From the NCBI RefSeq assembly GCF_050003625.1, contig NC_134397.1, positions 219,728,537-219,792,536 of the forward strand: DNA of 64,000 bases, written 5' to 3'. This DNA is from Haematobia irritans (taxonomy: Eukaryota; Arthropoda; Insecta; Diptera; Muscidae). Made by a program: the position numbers and the translations under genes. Positions 22,800 to 35,940 of the stretch are shown here, piece by piece. Within the stretch, counting starts at the first letter, position 1; every line of letters begins with the position of its first letter. The notes under the pieces are model-generated. The model was not told the origin of the DNA. It did no database searches and worked only from the letters and a program-made list of their open reading frames with translations.

Positions 22800-25700
22800 C
22801 TGAGAGAAAGTAAAATGCAATTGAAGACTTTTGACGAAGAAAATGTAAATCACAATTCAATTCAAAGACTACTGTTCGATTTAACTTTAAAAGTCTATTA
22901 ATCCACTATGGTCACTATTAGAAGTCGATAAAACGATCTTGGCTTATACCAATAGTCGATCAACCGGTTCAACCAAACACAATCAAAAGTCGATGAATTG
23001 ATATTGGCTTATATCAATAGTCGATAAACCGATTTTCCGCACTATCAAAAGTCTTCCGACGTTTTCGTTTACTAAAGTAATGTGATAAATCGATTTTAAT
23101 TGCTATCAAAAATCGTTAAATCCATTTTGGGCAATATCAAAAATTTGACTAGAGTATTAAAAACATAAAAAGTGGAATAATCGATGTTGGAGATGGTTTA
23201 TAAATCCATTATGATCAACAATACTAAATGTTGACAAATCGATTTGTGTTGTTATCAAATATCGATAAATCGATTTTGGTCAATATCAAAAATCAATTTG
23301 ATCGATACATAAATCTAATGTTGATTGAAGGATTTTTAAGATTTTAAAGTCGATAAATCGACTTTGGTCACTAAACAAAATTGCTATCACATATCGAGTT
23401 GTGTCAATTTCAAATCATGTGACGCGATTATTAAAATGATATAAAGATCAAGCAATTTTGAAAATAGTTGATAAATCGATTTTGTTTGCTACCGTCGTTC
23501 GATTGTAGCCAAAAAGCTGATGTTACTCAGTTATTAAAAAATCAAAACCGATTTTAAAGATAATCGATTTTTGTCTTTTACAAACTTTATCAATAGCCGA
23601 TGAGAATCGATTGTTTATTACATCAAAAGTTGATTAGCCGATTTTGAAGGTAGTCGATATGTGTATATAAAAATCAGAAAGTATATGAATCGATTTTGGT
23701 CATTACCAAATTTGATCAATAAAATTTGATTGGTAAATATCAAAAGTCGACGTGACTGGATAATTTATAAATTGTCGATTTTTTTTTTGGTGGATTAGCC
23801 GATTTTGAAGGTAGTCGATAAATGTTTATCAAAATCAGAAGATCTAGGAATCGATTTTGGTCATTACCAAACTTCATTGATAAATCTATTTTGGTAAATA
23901 TCAAAAGTCGATGTGACTGGATAATTTATAAAATGTCGATATTTTTTATTTTGGTTGTTACCAAACTTCGACAAATCGATTTTGGCCACTATTGCTTTCA
24001 ACAGTCGATAAATCTATTCTGGTCAATAACAAAAGTCCACGTGACTCGATTATTTATAAAATGTCGATTTTTTTAGAATTTGATTGTTACCAAAATTTGA
24101 CAAATCGGTTTTGGCCACAAATGTTGGTATGACCAGATTATTAATGAAAATTAAACGCCGATTAACCGACTTTAATTGCTATCAATAATCGACAAATAAG
24201 TTAATAGTGGATGAACCCGTTTTGAAGATAGTCGCAAAATCGATTTTCGGTACTATAAACATCGATTAATCGATTTTTGTCTCTATCACAAGGCAAAAAA
24301 TCCAATTTAATCACTATCAGAAGTCGATAAATCGATTTTGGAGGTAATCTATACATCAATTTTGGTCACTACCAAATTCGTTTTCGAAGGTCGATAAATC
24401 GATTTTGGTGAATATCGAAAGACCAATTTTTAATATATAATCAAAAGTGGAATAACAGAATTTGAAGAAAATCGATAAATCGATTTAAGTTTCCATCAAT
24501 AATCGATAAATACATCAATAATGGATGAAAGCATTTTGAATATAATCGAGAAATCGAATTTGCAAGCAACCAACGGTCGAGAAATCCATTTTGATCACTA
24601 TCAGAAGCCGAGATATCGATTTTTGCGAATATCGAAAATTGAATTCATTCAATTATCAAATATATTTGGGGTTTGAGCCAATTTTGCAATTTTGTATATA
24701 ATAAATAAACCGATTTTGTTTACTACCATACGTCGATAAATCAATTTTAGTTGCTATCAATAGGCGATGAGGCTGGATTGTTCTATAAATCAAAAGTGAA
24801 TTAACCAATTTTGAATATAGTCGATAAATCGATTTTGGATGCTACCAAAGGTTGAGAAATCCATTTTGATCCCTGTCAAAAGTAATGAAATCGATTTTGT
24901 CCAATATCAAAAATCGAAGTGACTGGATTAGCAAAAAAAATTAGCTCAATTTAAAGATTTGCTATCAATTGTGGATAAATCGATTTTTACCAATATCAAA
25001 AGGTGATGTGACTCGATTATTTAAAAATTAAAATTCGATTAACCGATTTTTTTATAATAGTCTATAAATCGGTTTGTGTTGCTGTCTTAAGGAATTTGGC
25101 CAATATCTGAAGCTTATGTGATTCGATTATTAAAGTGCAACTATCGATTAACCGAGTTTGCAGATAGTCGACAAATCGATTTTAGTTGCTACTTAAAGTA
25201 TTGTTTTAAATTGATTTTGGTTGCTATCAATAAGCGATGAGGATTTTTACTAATATCAAATGTCGATGTGTCTTGACTATTTAAAAACCAAAGTCGATTA
25301 ACCTATTCTGAAAATAATAGATAAACCTATTTTGGTTGCTACCAAAAGTTTGGGAATCGGTTTTTGACAAATACCAAAAGTCGATAAGATTCTATTATTA
25401 AAAAAAAATCAAAAGTCTACTAAACGATTTTGGAAATTGCCGATAAATCGATTTTGTTTACTATCAAAGATCGATGCATAGATTTTGGTCAATATTATAA
25501 GTTGATGTGACCTGACTATTAATCGATTTTGGTAGCTATCATGTACCTATCAATCTATTTTAAAAAATATTTTAAAAAATGTTAAAAATCGATGACTCGA
25601 TTATTAAACAAATATAAAATTGATTAACACGGTTTTAAGATAAACGATTTTGGCCACAAGCTAGAGTTGATAAGTCGATTTGACAAATATCAAAAATCGA

Positions 25701-25850
25701 TAAGTCGATTTTGGCAAATACTAAAGGCAATAAATCAATTTTGACCAATATAAAAAATCCGATTTTGAAGATTACATTAATTCGAAGTCGAAGTTTGCGA
25801 CTTATGATTTTTCATGGAAAAAATCGTTTTACGAATTGTTGTAGCCTTGA
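22800..25850. repeat. Diverged satellite with CGATAAATCGATTTTGG units
   Basis: The short unit AAAAGTCGATAAATCGATTT then TGGTCACTATC recurs with heavy divergence across 3 kb. Variants include GTCGATTAACCGATTTTGAA and GTCGATGTGACTCGATTATT. A longer duplication of about 161 bp is visible (GATTAGCCGATTTTGAAGG at 23632 and 23793). TCGA, CGATA and ATCGAT words are very dense for such AT-rich DNA. It has no coding capacity; the ORF at 23822-24076 reads through units. Boundaries are approximate. Confidence 0.8.
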
Positions 25851-27124
25851 AAAAAAATGTTTCTCTTTCCGAAAACATTTTTGAAATCTAAGAGAAACAA
25901 AATATTTTGTGTCATATCTGGAATTCCAATACATTGTCATTATTTTTTGTTTTTTAATTTTGTCCACAATTTTCTCCAAGTGTCAAACAAGAAAAACTAT
26001 TTTTTTGCAAAAGTAAACCGTTTAACAGGATATCCTTCCTTAGACCAATTGCATTGCATTCAGCATACAATACCATTGCAACACTACGAATTATTGAGAT
26101 CTTTGAAAGAAATATCCCCTGTTAGCTTAAGGTGATAGTAAAAAAATTCATGGCGACTTTTATTTTCAGCACTAACCAATTTTCCTATTCTCGTTTCGAG
26201 TTCTCAAGAAAGAAAACAACTACGGTAGTCCATGGAAATGGACTAAGAAAAAAAATAAAACAAACACCCGACAAGTGTGAAAAACGAAGAAAACATCATT
26301 TGCCTCAATTTTCAACAAGAAAACCAATAATCATAAAATTGTAGAAGTACAAACCCGGAGTCACAAAGCGCTAAAACGTAAGGGAAAACTGCCACATCGA
26401 GCTGCAAAAGTTATGGGACAAAAATGGACTAAAACAAACAAACAAAATATTTGTCCGCCCAATGTGAATGGAACGTGAAAAACCGAAACGAACAGGAATC
26501 TAAGAAATTTTACACGTTCTGTTTTCATTAGAGTTTTTGTTTCGCCGTCAGGACAAGAGGAATTGGAAGAGACTTTGATGGAAATTTTATTGTTCAAAAA
26601 GCAACGAGAGTGGTTTGCACAGTACTTGCTAAGGGTTTGAGAAATGGAAAGGTCAAGAAATTTAAGATGCTTAAGACTAGGATCACAAAATTACGCTACC
26701 AGACTATTGATCTCTTAAATTAGGATGGAGCTACTAAATCGTGTATAAAATTCAGGTCTGGTCATATTAAGAACCCTACAATTTAATATTGAAGGAAACT
26801 TGAAGGAGGCGTATTCAAATCCTTTACATATCTGTATGGAAACAACTAGTACGCAAAAGTTCCTGAAGGTACCAGTTAAAATTGTTTAAGGGGTACGTTT
26901 CCGTACGTTTCTTTAAGATATAACCAATGAAATATAACCTGAGGATAATTTTTCGTATATTTATAGCTTGGAAGATCCAATAAAATTACTTTTAAAATTA
27001 TAAAGTGTTATAAAACGTACTAAATAGTACCAGAATGTGCTTTTTAAAATCGTAAATATAAGTGGTACAAGAGTATGGTAGTAGTACAAAAATATGGAGA
27101 AGTTTTTACAAAAAACAACTTTCA
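25851..27124. other. Unique DNA, no convincing gene
   Basis: Three ORFs of 70-92 codons (25857-26135 plus, 26132-26344 plus, 26361-26597 minus) lack recognisable domains and codon bias. From 26850 to 27110, GGTACC/AGTACC-like words lead into the next array and may be an old array border. Nothing firmer can be said. Confidence 0.4.
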
Positions 27125-27350
27125 AACGAAAAAATTTTATTTTGCAAAATTCTATTTCTATTATTTGCAAAAATTTTCTATAATTTTTTTTAAATTTTAT
27201 TTCTAATTTTTTTTTTTAAAATTTCATTTCATACACAATTTTTGAAAAATTTTTATTTCTATACAAAATTTTATCAAAATTTTATTTCTATAGAAATTTT
27301 TTGAAAAACATTTATTTCTATAGAAATTTTTTGAAAAAAATTATTTCTAA
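27125..27350 (+). repeat. 29-bp-type array, left piece
   Basis: Units such as TTTATTTCTATAGAAATTTT with A-rich spacers start here. They are cut at about 27351 by an inserted fragment and continue at 27508. Confidence 0.75.
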
Positions 27351-27507
27351 TTAGTTCGGCTCGAGGTCATGTGGATAAAAACAGATGTTGTTGTTTTTGT
27401 GAGTTGTAATTTTTATTTAAACATATCCAATATTTCGAGACATCTCAGATGTTCGTCCTCAGAAAAATTAATTTGGAATTAAAAAAGCAATGAACTTTTC
27501 ACAAGAG
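27351..27507 (-). mobile_element. Inserted fragment, possibly a Penelope-like 3' end
   Basis: On the minus strand it reads CTGAGGACGAACATCTGAG, then ATGTCTCGAAATATTGG. It has a stable small hairpin (ACATC/GATGT) between CTGAGGA and CGAAA. A motif of this shape followed by GAAATATT is typical, from memory, of Penelope-like element ends. No ORF is present. Assignment is tentative, since only 157 bp exists and no duplication was identified. Confidence 0.3.
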
Positions 27508-29960
27508 AGTATATTTATTTCTACAGAAAATTTTTGAAAAATGTTTTTTCTATAGGAAATTTAAAAAAAAAATTATTTTCATGAAAAATTTAATTTCTAC
27601 AGAAAATTTTTGAAAAATTTTATTTCTACAGAAATTTTTTGAAAATTTTACTTCTATAGAAAATATTTGAAAATTTTTATTTCTACAGAAATGTTTTGAA
27701 AAATGTTTAAAAATTTAAAAAAAAAATTAGTTTCATAGAAATTTGTTGAAAAATTTAATTTCTACAGAAAATTTTTGAAAAATTTTATTTCTACAGAAAA
27801 TTTTTGAAAATTTTATTTCTATAGAAAATATTTATTTCTACAGAAATGTTTTGAAAAATTTTATTTCTATAGAAAATTTTTAAAAAAATTATTTCCATAG
27901 AAATTTGTTGAAAAATTTAATTTCTACAGAAAATTTTTGAAAAATTTTATTTCTAGAGAAAATTAAAAAAAAAAAAATTTAAAAAAATCCATAGAAATTT
28001 GTTGAAAATTTTTATTTCTATAGAAATGTTTTGAAAAATTTTATTTCTATAGAAAATTTTTTAAAAAATTTATTTTCATAGAAATTTGTTGAAAAATTTA
28101 ATTTCTACAGAAAATTTTTGAAAAATTTTATTTCTACAGAAAATTTTTGAAAAATTTTATTTCTACAGAAAATTTTTGAAAATTTTTTTTCTATAGAAAA
28201 TATTTGAAAATTTTTATTTCTACAGAAATGTTTTGAAAAATGTTATTTCTATATAAAATTTTTAAAAAAATTTATTTCCATAGAAACTTGTTGAAAAATT
28301 TTATTTCTATAGAAATGTTTTGAAAAATTGTATTTCTATAGAAAATTTTTAAAAAATTTTATTTCTATAGAAAATTTTTAAAAAAATTTATTTCCAAGAA
28401 ATTTGTTGAAAAATTTTATTTCTACAGAAAATTTTTGGAAAAATTTTATTTCTACAGAAAATTTTTGAAAATTTTATTTCTATAGAAATATTTTGAAAGA
28501 ATTTATTTCTATAGAAAATTTTTAAAAAGTTTATTTCCATAGAAATTTGTTGAAAAATTTAATTTCTACAGAAAATTTTTGAAAAATTTTATTTCTGCAG
28601 AAAAGTTTTGACAATTTTATTTCTATAGAAAATATTTGAAAATTTTTATTTCTATAGAAAATTTCTAAAAAAAAAAAATATATTCATAGAAAATTTAATT
28701 TTTATAGACATTTTTTGAAAAACTTTATTTCCATAGAGAACGTTTGAAAAATGTTTGTTATGCCTATAGAAAATTTTTGAAAAATTTCATTTCCATAAAA
28801 AATTTTTTAAAAATTTTATTTCCATAAACAATTTTTGAAAAATTATTATTTCGATAGAAAATTTTTGAGAAATTTTATTTCTGTAGAAAATGTTTAAAAA
28901 ATTTTATTTCTTTAGAAATTTAAAAAAAAAAAAAATTCCAGCGAAATAGTTTGAAAAATGTTATTTCTACAGAAAATATTTGAAAATTTTTATTTCTAAA
29001 GAAATGTTTTGAAAAATTAAAAAAAAAATCATTTCCATAGAAACTTGTTGAAAAATTTTATTTCTATCGAAAATTTAAAAAAAAAATATTTCCATAGAAA
29101 TTTAATTTCTACAGAAAATTTTTGAAAAATTTTATTTCTACAGAAAATTTTTGAAAATTTTATTTTATAGAAATGTTTTGAAAGAATTTATTTCTATAGA
29201 AAATTTTTAAAAAAATTTATTTACTAGAAATTTGTTGAAAAATTTAATTTCTACAGAAAATTTTTGAAAAATTTTATTTCTGCAGAAAAGTTTTGACAAT
29301 TTTATTTCAATAGAAAATATTTGAAAATTTTTATTTCTATAGAAAATTTTTGAAATATTTTATTTCTATAAAAAATTTTTGAAAAATTTTATTTCCATAA
29401 ACAATTTTTGAAAAATTTTTATTTCTATAGAAAATTTTTGAGAAATTTTATTTCTGTAGAAAATTTTTAAAAAATTGTATTTCTTTAGAAATTTTTGAAA
29501 AAAAAAATTTTTCCAACGAAATAGTTTGAAAAATTTTTCTTCTATAGAAAATTTTTTAACAACTTTATTTCTATAGATATTTTTTGAAAAACTGTAAAAC
29601 ATTTTTGAAACATTTTTTTCTGTGGAATATTTTTCAAAACTTTATTTCTATAGAAAATTTTCTCCAAAATATATTTCTATAGAAAATTTTTCAAAAATTT
29701 TAATTCTATACAAAATTCAAATACAAAATTGTTGCAATATATTATTTCTATATAACATTTTTAAAAAATGTTATTTGTATAGAAAATTTGGTTTCTGTAG
29801 AATTTTTTTTAAAACTTTATTTCTATAGAAAATTTTCTCCAAACTATATTTCCATAGAAATTTTTTTAAAAATTTTAATTCTTTGTTGTTTCCGTAAAAA
29901 ATTTTTGAAAAATTTTATTTCTATAAAAATTTTAGAAAAATATTATTTTTTAAAATTGGC
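27508..29960 (+). repeat. 29-bp-type array (GAAAAATTTT variant)
   Basis: The unit is ATTTCTACAGAAAATTTTTG followed by AAAAATTTT. TTTCTACAG and TTTCTATAG alternate, and the GTC of other arrays is replaced by a run of A. Longer repeats of several units (for example CATAGAAATTTGTTGAAAAA recurring near 27739, 27899, 28079, 28529) indicate block duplications. The ORFs at 29366-30048 are repeat translations. Confidence 0.85.
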
Positions 29961-31324
29961 AGTGATGCATTTTTCAAAATTGGTAACTTTAGGCACTAAA
30001 TTGGTACAAACATGTGAAGAGCAGTACCACCTTATATTCTTCGAATAGAAGGAAATAAAATCTGGAATGAGAGTAAATTCTAAGACATACAGTGTGGCTG
30101 ATATGTAAAGTAACAAAATAAGGCGCTATTTTTTCTTAAATTTTAGTATTCAGAAGCAAAAACATGTAGTAAATAATATTAAAATTTAGAATCAGTTTAG
30201 AATTGTACGAATCAGTTTAGAATTGTACGAAAGCGGCATTACACTCGGCACGAAAGTGGCTCTGTGTATTAGCCCCCTCCCGGCTAAGCGCCGTCCTGTG
30301 ATAATCGAGAACTGGGTATTTTTTAGTTTTTGGTATATTTGTAGTTTTTTTAGTTCGCCCTTCGAAATTCCAAGATTTTAGAGTTTTGGCTCTACCTTCT
30401 TAAGCTATCAAAAAATCACCAAAAAATTGAGAGCTTTATTTGGTACAATTCTATTACACTGTTTTTCATTTGTTTCACTTCTCAAACTTTCTTTGTCATA
30501 ACTTTTCTTGAGAATTTGACGCATTACAACTTCCATCACTTCTTTTTTGGGAGGAAATTTACATTTTTACAAATCGTTACGACGATTTCTTCTTTTCGTT
30601 TCCTTGTATTCAAATTTTCCCATTTGGGGGGGATTTCACTAACAAATGGTTTGATTTTCATCTCGTTTATTACCAGAGGCAAGGTGGCGATTGCAATGGC
30701 GAACTCTATGTTTAAATCTTAGCCCACTAGCATCCGGTGATGGTTGGTTCGTTGGTTGTTACAAGCAAATTGCATTTTATGTGGGTGTTAAGCAAGTGGT
30801 TTTGTCAGGCCACCCAACCAATGCAGCCGCCACGCCACTCTGTCAGGTAACCTAGCAACATTGCAAAAGTGATGATTTTTTGTTGGCTAGGGGGTGTATT
30901 TTGAGAGGGGTACCCGCAGATGAAGCCACCGATGTGTTATTCAACATCTCAGTTAATCTAAACAGTTTTTTGTTATCTCCAATAAACAGCAATTGTTTCA
31001 ACATAGCTCGTGGAATATGAAGTCTGAAGATATGGATATAACGAAACATGACAAGCATATTTGTTTTTTAGACTAACTGAAAGGACGATCAGGCTACAAA
31101 ATACCAGATATTTTTACAAAAGAAAAAAAAAATTGGAAAATTCCTGCTATGATTAGGGATTTAACATGGGGATGTGGGGAATTTTGAGACATTGTAATCA
31201 AATTTGGTATGACTATACAGGTCTGAAAGTTCTACCTGACAGTATCTCAGGAGTTTATAAATTTTTGTGCTACAATATCATGTGAATCATTAAATTACGT
31301 TGAGTATGTAAGTAGTATAAGTTT
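29961..31324. other. Unique DNA with a small direct repeat
   Basis: A direct duplication of AGAATCAGTTTAGAATTGTA occurs near 30190-30228. The segment 30500-31060 is more balanced in composition and may be conserved non-coding DNA. ORFs of 68 codons on each strand show no known domain. Confidence 0.45.
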
Positions 31325-32749
31325 ATTTTTTTGTTTTGAAAATTTAGTCAAAATTTCATTCTTATAGAAAATTTTGTTGAAATTTTTATTTTAAAAGAAA
31401 ATTTCGTCGAATTTTTATTTCTATAGAAAATTTCATCGAAATTATTCGTTTCTATAGAAAATTTCGTGGAAATTTTATTTTATAGAAAATTTCGTCGAAA
31501 TTTTATTTTTATAGAAAATTTCGTCGAAATCTTATTTTTACAGAAAATTTCGTCAAAATTTTATTTTTATAGCAATTATTGTCGAAATTTTATTTCTATA
31601 GAAATATTTTTAGAAAATTTATTTTTATAGCACATTTCGTCGAAATTTTATTTTTAAAGAAAACTTCGTCGAATATATATTTCTATAGAAAATTTCGCCG
31701 AAATTTTATTTTTATAGAAAATTTCGCCGAAATTTTATTTTTATAGAAAATTTCGCCGAAATTTTATTTTTATAGAAAATTTCGTCGAATATATATTTCT
31801 ATAAACAATTTCGTAAAATTGTATTTTTTATAGCAGATTTCATCGAAAAATTTTTTATAGAAAATTTATATTTTTATAGAAAATTTCGTCGAAATTTTAT
31901 ATTTATAGAAAGCTTTGCCAAAATTTTATTTCCATAGAAAATTTCGTCGACATTTTATTTTTGTAAAAAATTTCGTCGAAATTTTATTTTTGTACAAAAT
32001 TTCGTCGAAATTTTATTTTTATAGGAAATTTCGTTGAAATTCTATTTTATAGAAAATTTCGTTGAAATTTAATTATTATAAAAAACTTTGTCAAAATTAT
32101 ATTTTTATAAAATTTCGGTGAAATTTGAATTTTAAAGAAAATTTCGCCCAAATTTTATTTTATAGAAAATTTCGTCGAAATATCAGTTTTAAAGAAAATT
32201 TCGTCGAAATTTCAGTTTTATAAAAAATTTCGTCGAAATTTTATTTTTATAGAAAATTTCATCGAAATTTTATTTTTATAGAAAATTTCATCGAAATTTT
32301 ATTTTTGCAGAAAATTTCGTACAAATTGTATTTTTATTGAAAATTTCGTCAAAATTCTATTTTTACAGAAAACTTCTTCAAAAATTTATTTGTATAGAAA
32401 ATTTCGTTGAAATTTTATTTTTTAGAAAATTGCGCAGAAAATTTATTTTCATAGAAAATTTCGTCGAATTTTTATAGAAAATTTCGTTGAATTTTTATAG
32501 AAAATTTCGTCGAATTTTTATTTCTATAGAAAATTTCGTCAAATTTTTATTTTTACAAAAAATTTTCCCAAAATTTTAATTCTATAGAAAATTTGTAAAA
32601 TTTTACTTTTATAGAAAATTTTGCCAAATTTTTATTTTTGTAAAAAATGTTGTCAAAAATTTTATTTTTATAGAAAATTTAGTCAAAAATTATATATATT
32701 ATATTATAGAAAATTTCGTCGAAATTTTATTTTTGTAGAAATTTTTGTC
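31325..32749 (+). repeat. 29-bp-type array (CGTCGAA variant)
   Basis: The unit is TTTTTATAGAAAATTTCG followed by TCGAAATTTTA. CG-containing TTTCGTCGAAA replaces TTTTGTCAAAA of the other arrays, and TTTTTATAG replaces TTTCTATAG. It abuts the left inverted repeat at 32750. Confidence 0.88.
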
Positions 32750-34737
32750 GTAGATGGGCTACAATAAGAGTGTATGGGTAAAAAATTAACAGTGCTTAGA
32801 ATTTTTCTTGAAATGCGGGTGCGTTAGGGGTGGCATTAGAGAAACTTTGGGATTTATTTGAATTGCCTTTCCGTAGAAAATTTCGTCGAAATTTTATTTT
32901 TTCATCGAAATTTTATTTTTATAGAAAATTTCTTGGAAATTGTATTGTTATAGATAATTTCGCCGAAATTTTATTTTTATAGAAAACTTTGCCAACATTT
33001 TATTTCTATAAAAAATTTCATCGACATTTTATTTTTGTACAAAATTTCGTTAAAATACTATTTTATAGAAAATTTCGTCGAAATTTAATTTTTATAGAAA
33101 ATTTCGTTAAAATTTTATTTTGATAGAAAATTTCGTCGAAATTTTATTTTTATAGGAATTTTTCCCGAAATTTTATTGCTCTAGAAATTTTTTTCGAAAT
33201 TTTATTTTTATAGAAAATTTCGTCGAAATTTTATTGATATAGAAAATTTTGCCGAATTTATATTTCTATGGAAAATTTTATGGAATTTATATTTCTATAG
33301 AAAATTTCGTTGAAATTTTATTTTTATATAAAACTTTACCAAATTTTGTTTCTATAGAAAATTTCATCGACATTTTATTTTTGTACAAAATTTCGTCGAA
33401 ATTTTATTTTTATAGAAAATTTCATCAAAATTTTATTTCTATGGCAATTTCGTTGAAATTCTATTTTATAGAAAATTTCTTTGAAATTTAATTTTTTTAG
33501 AAAATTTCGTCAAAATTTTATTTTTATAGAAAATTTCGTCGAAATTTTATTTTTATAGGATATTTCGTCGAAATTTTATTTTTATAGGAATTTTCGTCGA
33601 AACTTTATTTCTCTAAATTTTTTTTTTTATTTTTTTTATAGCAAATTTAATCGAAATTTTATTTTTATAGAAAATTTCATCGAAGTTTTATTTTTATAGA
33701 AAATTTCGCAGAAATTCTATTTTTATAGAAAACTTTGCCAAAATTTTATTTCTATAGAAAATTTCGTCGAATTTACATTTCTATAGAAAATTTCGTCAAA
33801 ATTTTATTTTATAGAAAATTTCGTCGAAACTTAATTTTTATAGAAAATTTCGTCAAAATTTTATTTTTATAGAAAATTTCGTCGAAATTTTATTTTTATA
33901 GAATATTTCGTCGAAATTTTATTTTTATAGGAATTTTCGTCGAAATTTTATTTCTCTAGAAATTTTTTTCGAAATTTTATTTTTATAGAAAATTTCATCG
34001 AAATTGTTTTTTTTATAGAAAATTTTGTAGAATTTATATTTCTATAGAAAACTTCGTCGAAATTTTATTTTTATATAAAGCTTTACTCTAGAAAATTTTT
34101 TATTTCTCTAGAAAATTTCATCGACATTTTATTTTTGTACAAAATTTCGTCGTAATTTTATTTTTATAGAAAATTTCATCAAAATTTTATTTTTATAGGA
34201 AATTTCGTTGAAATTCTATTTTATAAAAAATTTCGTCGAAATTTAATTTCTCTGGAAATTTTTTTTCGAAATTTTATTTTTATAGAAAATTTCGTCGAAA
34301 TTTTATTTATATAGAGTATTTCGTCAAAATTTTATTTTTATAGAAAATTTCGTCGAAGTTTTATTTTTATAGAAAATTTCGTTGAATTTACATTTCTATA
34401 GAAAATTTCGTCGAAATTTTATTTTTATAGAAAACTGTGCCAACATTTTATTTCTATAGAAAATTTCGTCGACATTTTATTTGTGTACAAAATTTCGTCG
34501 AAATGTTATTTTTATAGAAAATTTCATCAAAATTTTATTTTTATAGGAAATTTTGACAAAAATTTATTTTTATAGAAAATTTCATCAAAATTTTATTTTT
34601 ATACTCCGAAATTTTCTATAGAAAAGCAATTCAAATAAATGCCAAAGTTTCTTTAATGCCACCTCTATCTACACCCCCACATTATGAGAAAAATTCTAAG
34701 CCCAGTTAATTTTTTACCCATACGCTCTTCTATCTAC
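32750..34737. mobile_element. 2.0-kb inverted-repeat element whose body is a 29-bp array
   Basis: The left border (32750-32880) contains GTAGATGGGC, GTATGGGTAAAAAATTAAC, CTTAGAATTTTTCTT, GGTGGCATTAGAGAAACTTT and TTATTTGAATTGCC. The right border (34607-34737) is its reverse complement: GGCATTTATTTGAATTGC-type sequence, GTATGGGTAAAAAATTAAC and GTAGATA reading inward from 34737. Everything between (about 32885-34600) is the CGTCGAA array. There is no ORF. The pair shows that the array is carried as cargo of an inverted-repeat unit about 1988 bp long. The 80-codon ORF at 33249-33491 is a repeat product. Confidence 0.75.
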
Positions 34738-35940
34738 ACCAAATTGTTTGAAACTATTCGCCACAAAGTAGAAAAAAGATATTCCATTGCCTCTAAATCT
34801 TTCATGACCGAACAATTGGCCATCACTCATGTGTCCATCGGAAACTCTATGCTATAGGGGAGTTTGTTTTTAAATCGAGACCATGATTTAATGCAAACAA
34901 GACAACATTGTTTTCAACAAAATAAAAACAAGAAAAACGTAAGCCAAATATTTCCAACTCTTGGCAATGAGATGAGAAATGGCCATGACAATGGCTACTA
35001 TGCTGCAGGACAATGCTGGATGTTGCAAACGTGCTGATGAACTCGACTCAGCAAAACCGGCTTCACTATATTTAAAGTGTAACGAAGAAGCGTGCCTTGT
35101 TTTGTTTTTGTTTTGGCATTCATTGCGACATTGTAGCTACTCCCAGAGATTGGGTGATTTGGTACACTGCAAAAAATCTTGTAGAAGTTGGAGACTTAGG
35201 GTTTTGTCGAATGATTTTTTCTATGAATTTTGAAGCAAAAGACTTGACCATAGCTTAAGGTCTTAGGCTAGAGTACCAATCCCATATACATACGATAATT
35301 TATTAAGTAAATGTGTGCCACTATTTTTGCCACCTTTTTGTAAATGAGGCTTTACTTTACATACTACCATGACGCAACGCAGATTGATCGTAATTGCCGT
35401 AAAGAATTTCTAAAGTGGCATTATTCTATGATGAAAAAATACGAAATAAATGCATATTTATCAAATATTTTTTTCAGTGTTTCCGACAATCTGTTTTCCT
35501 TTGACTTGGCGCTACATTGCAACATTTTGCAGCATGCTTGATTAAAAGTGTCTGTATTTGATTTAAAACGTTCTAAAGTAGAAAAGTTAGGTTTTGCAGT
35601 CAAATGCACTCAAAATAAACAACAAAATAATGAAGAGGTATAAAATGGGATTTTTTCTGTTTTAGGAAGGCGTGCAAGTTTTTCCTAATGTGGCATAGAA
35701 CCAAATCAAAACGAGCCAGAGGAACTTCATTAGTTGTACTCCAAAGAATTTGCCAATTGTCTAGACTTTGTTTTTAATCAATTTTCGACAGTAGTAGAAT
35801 TTTTAATATATTCTTTTTATTTTTAAAATTTGCATAACCATTATAATTGTTTTGATTTGAGCTTAAAACCATTCATTGACTAACCAACAGAGGAAAAGTA
35901 TGTGTGTCAAAGTCATTTCGGTAAAGCTCTTTGGATTGAA
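34738..35940. other. Unique DNA, no convincing gene
   Basis: ORFs of 62-84 codons (34979-35233, 35344-35541 plus; 35421-35609 minus) overlap each other on opposite strands and show no domain. Composition is slightly more balanced than the arrays on either side. Confidence 0.4.

Noticed and set aside
26361..26597. 78-codon minus-strand ORF
   Set aside because: No domain and no coding bias. The surrounding DNA shows no exon structure.
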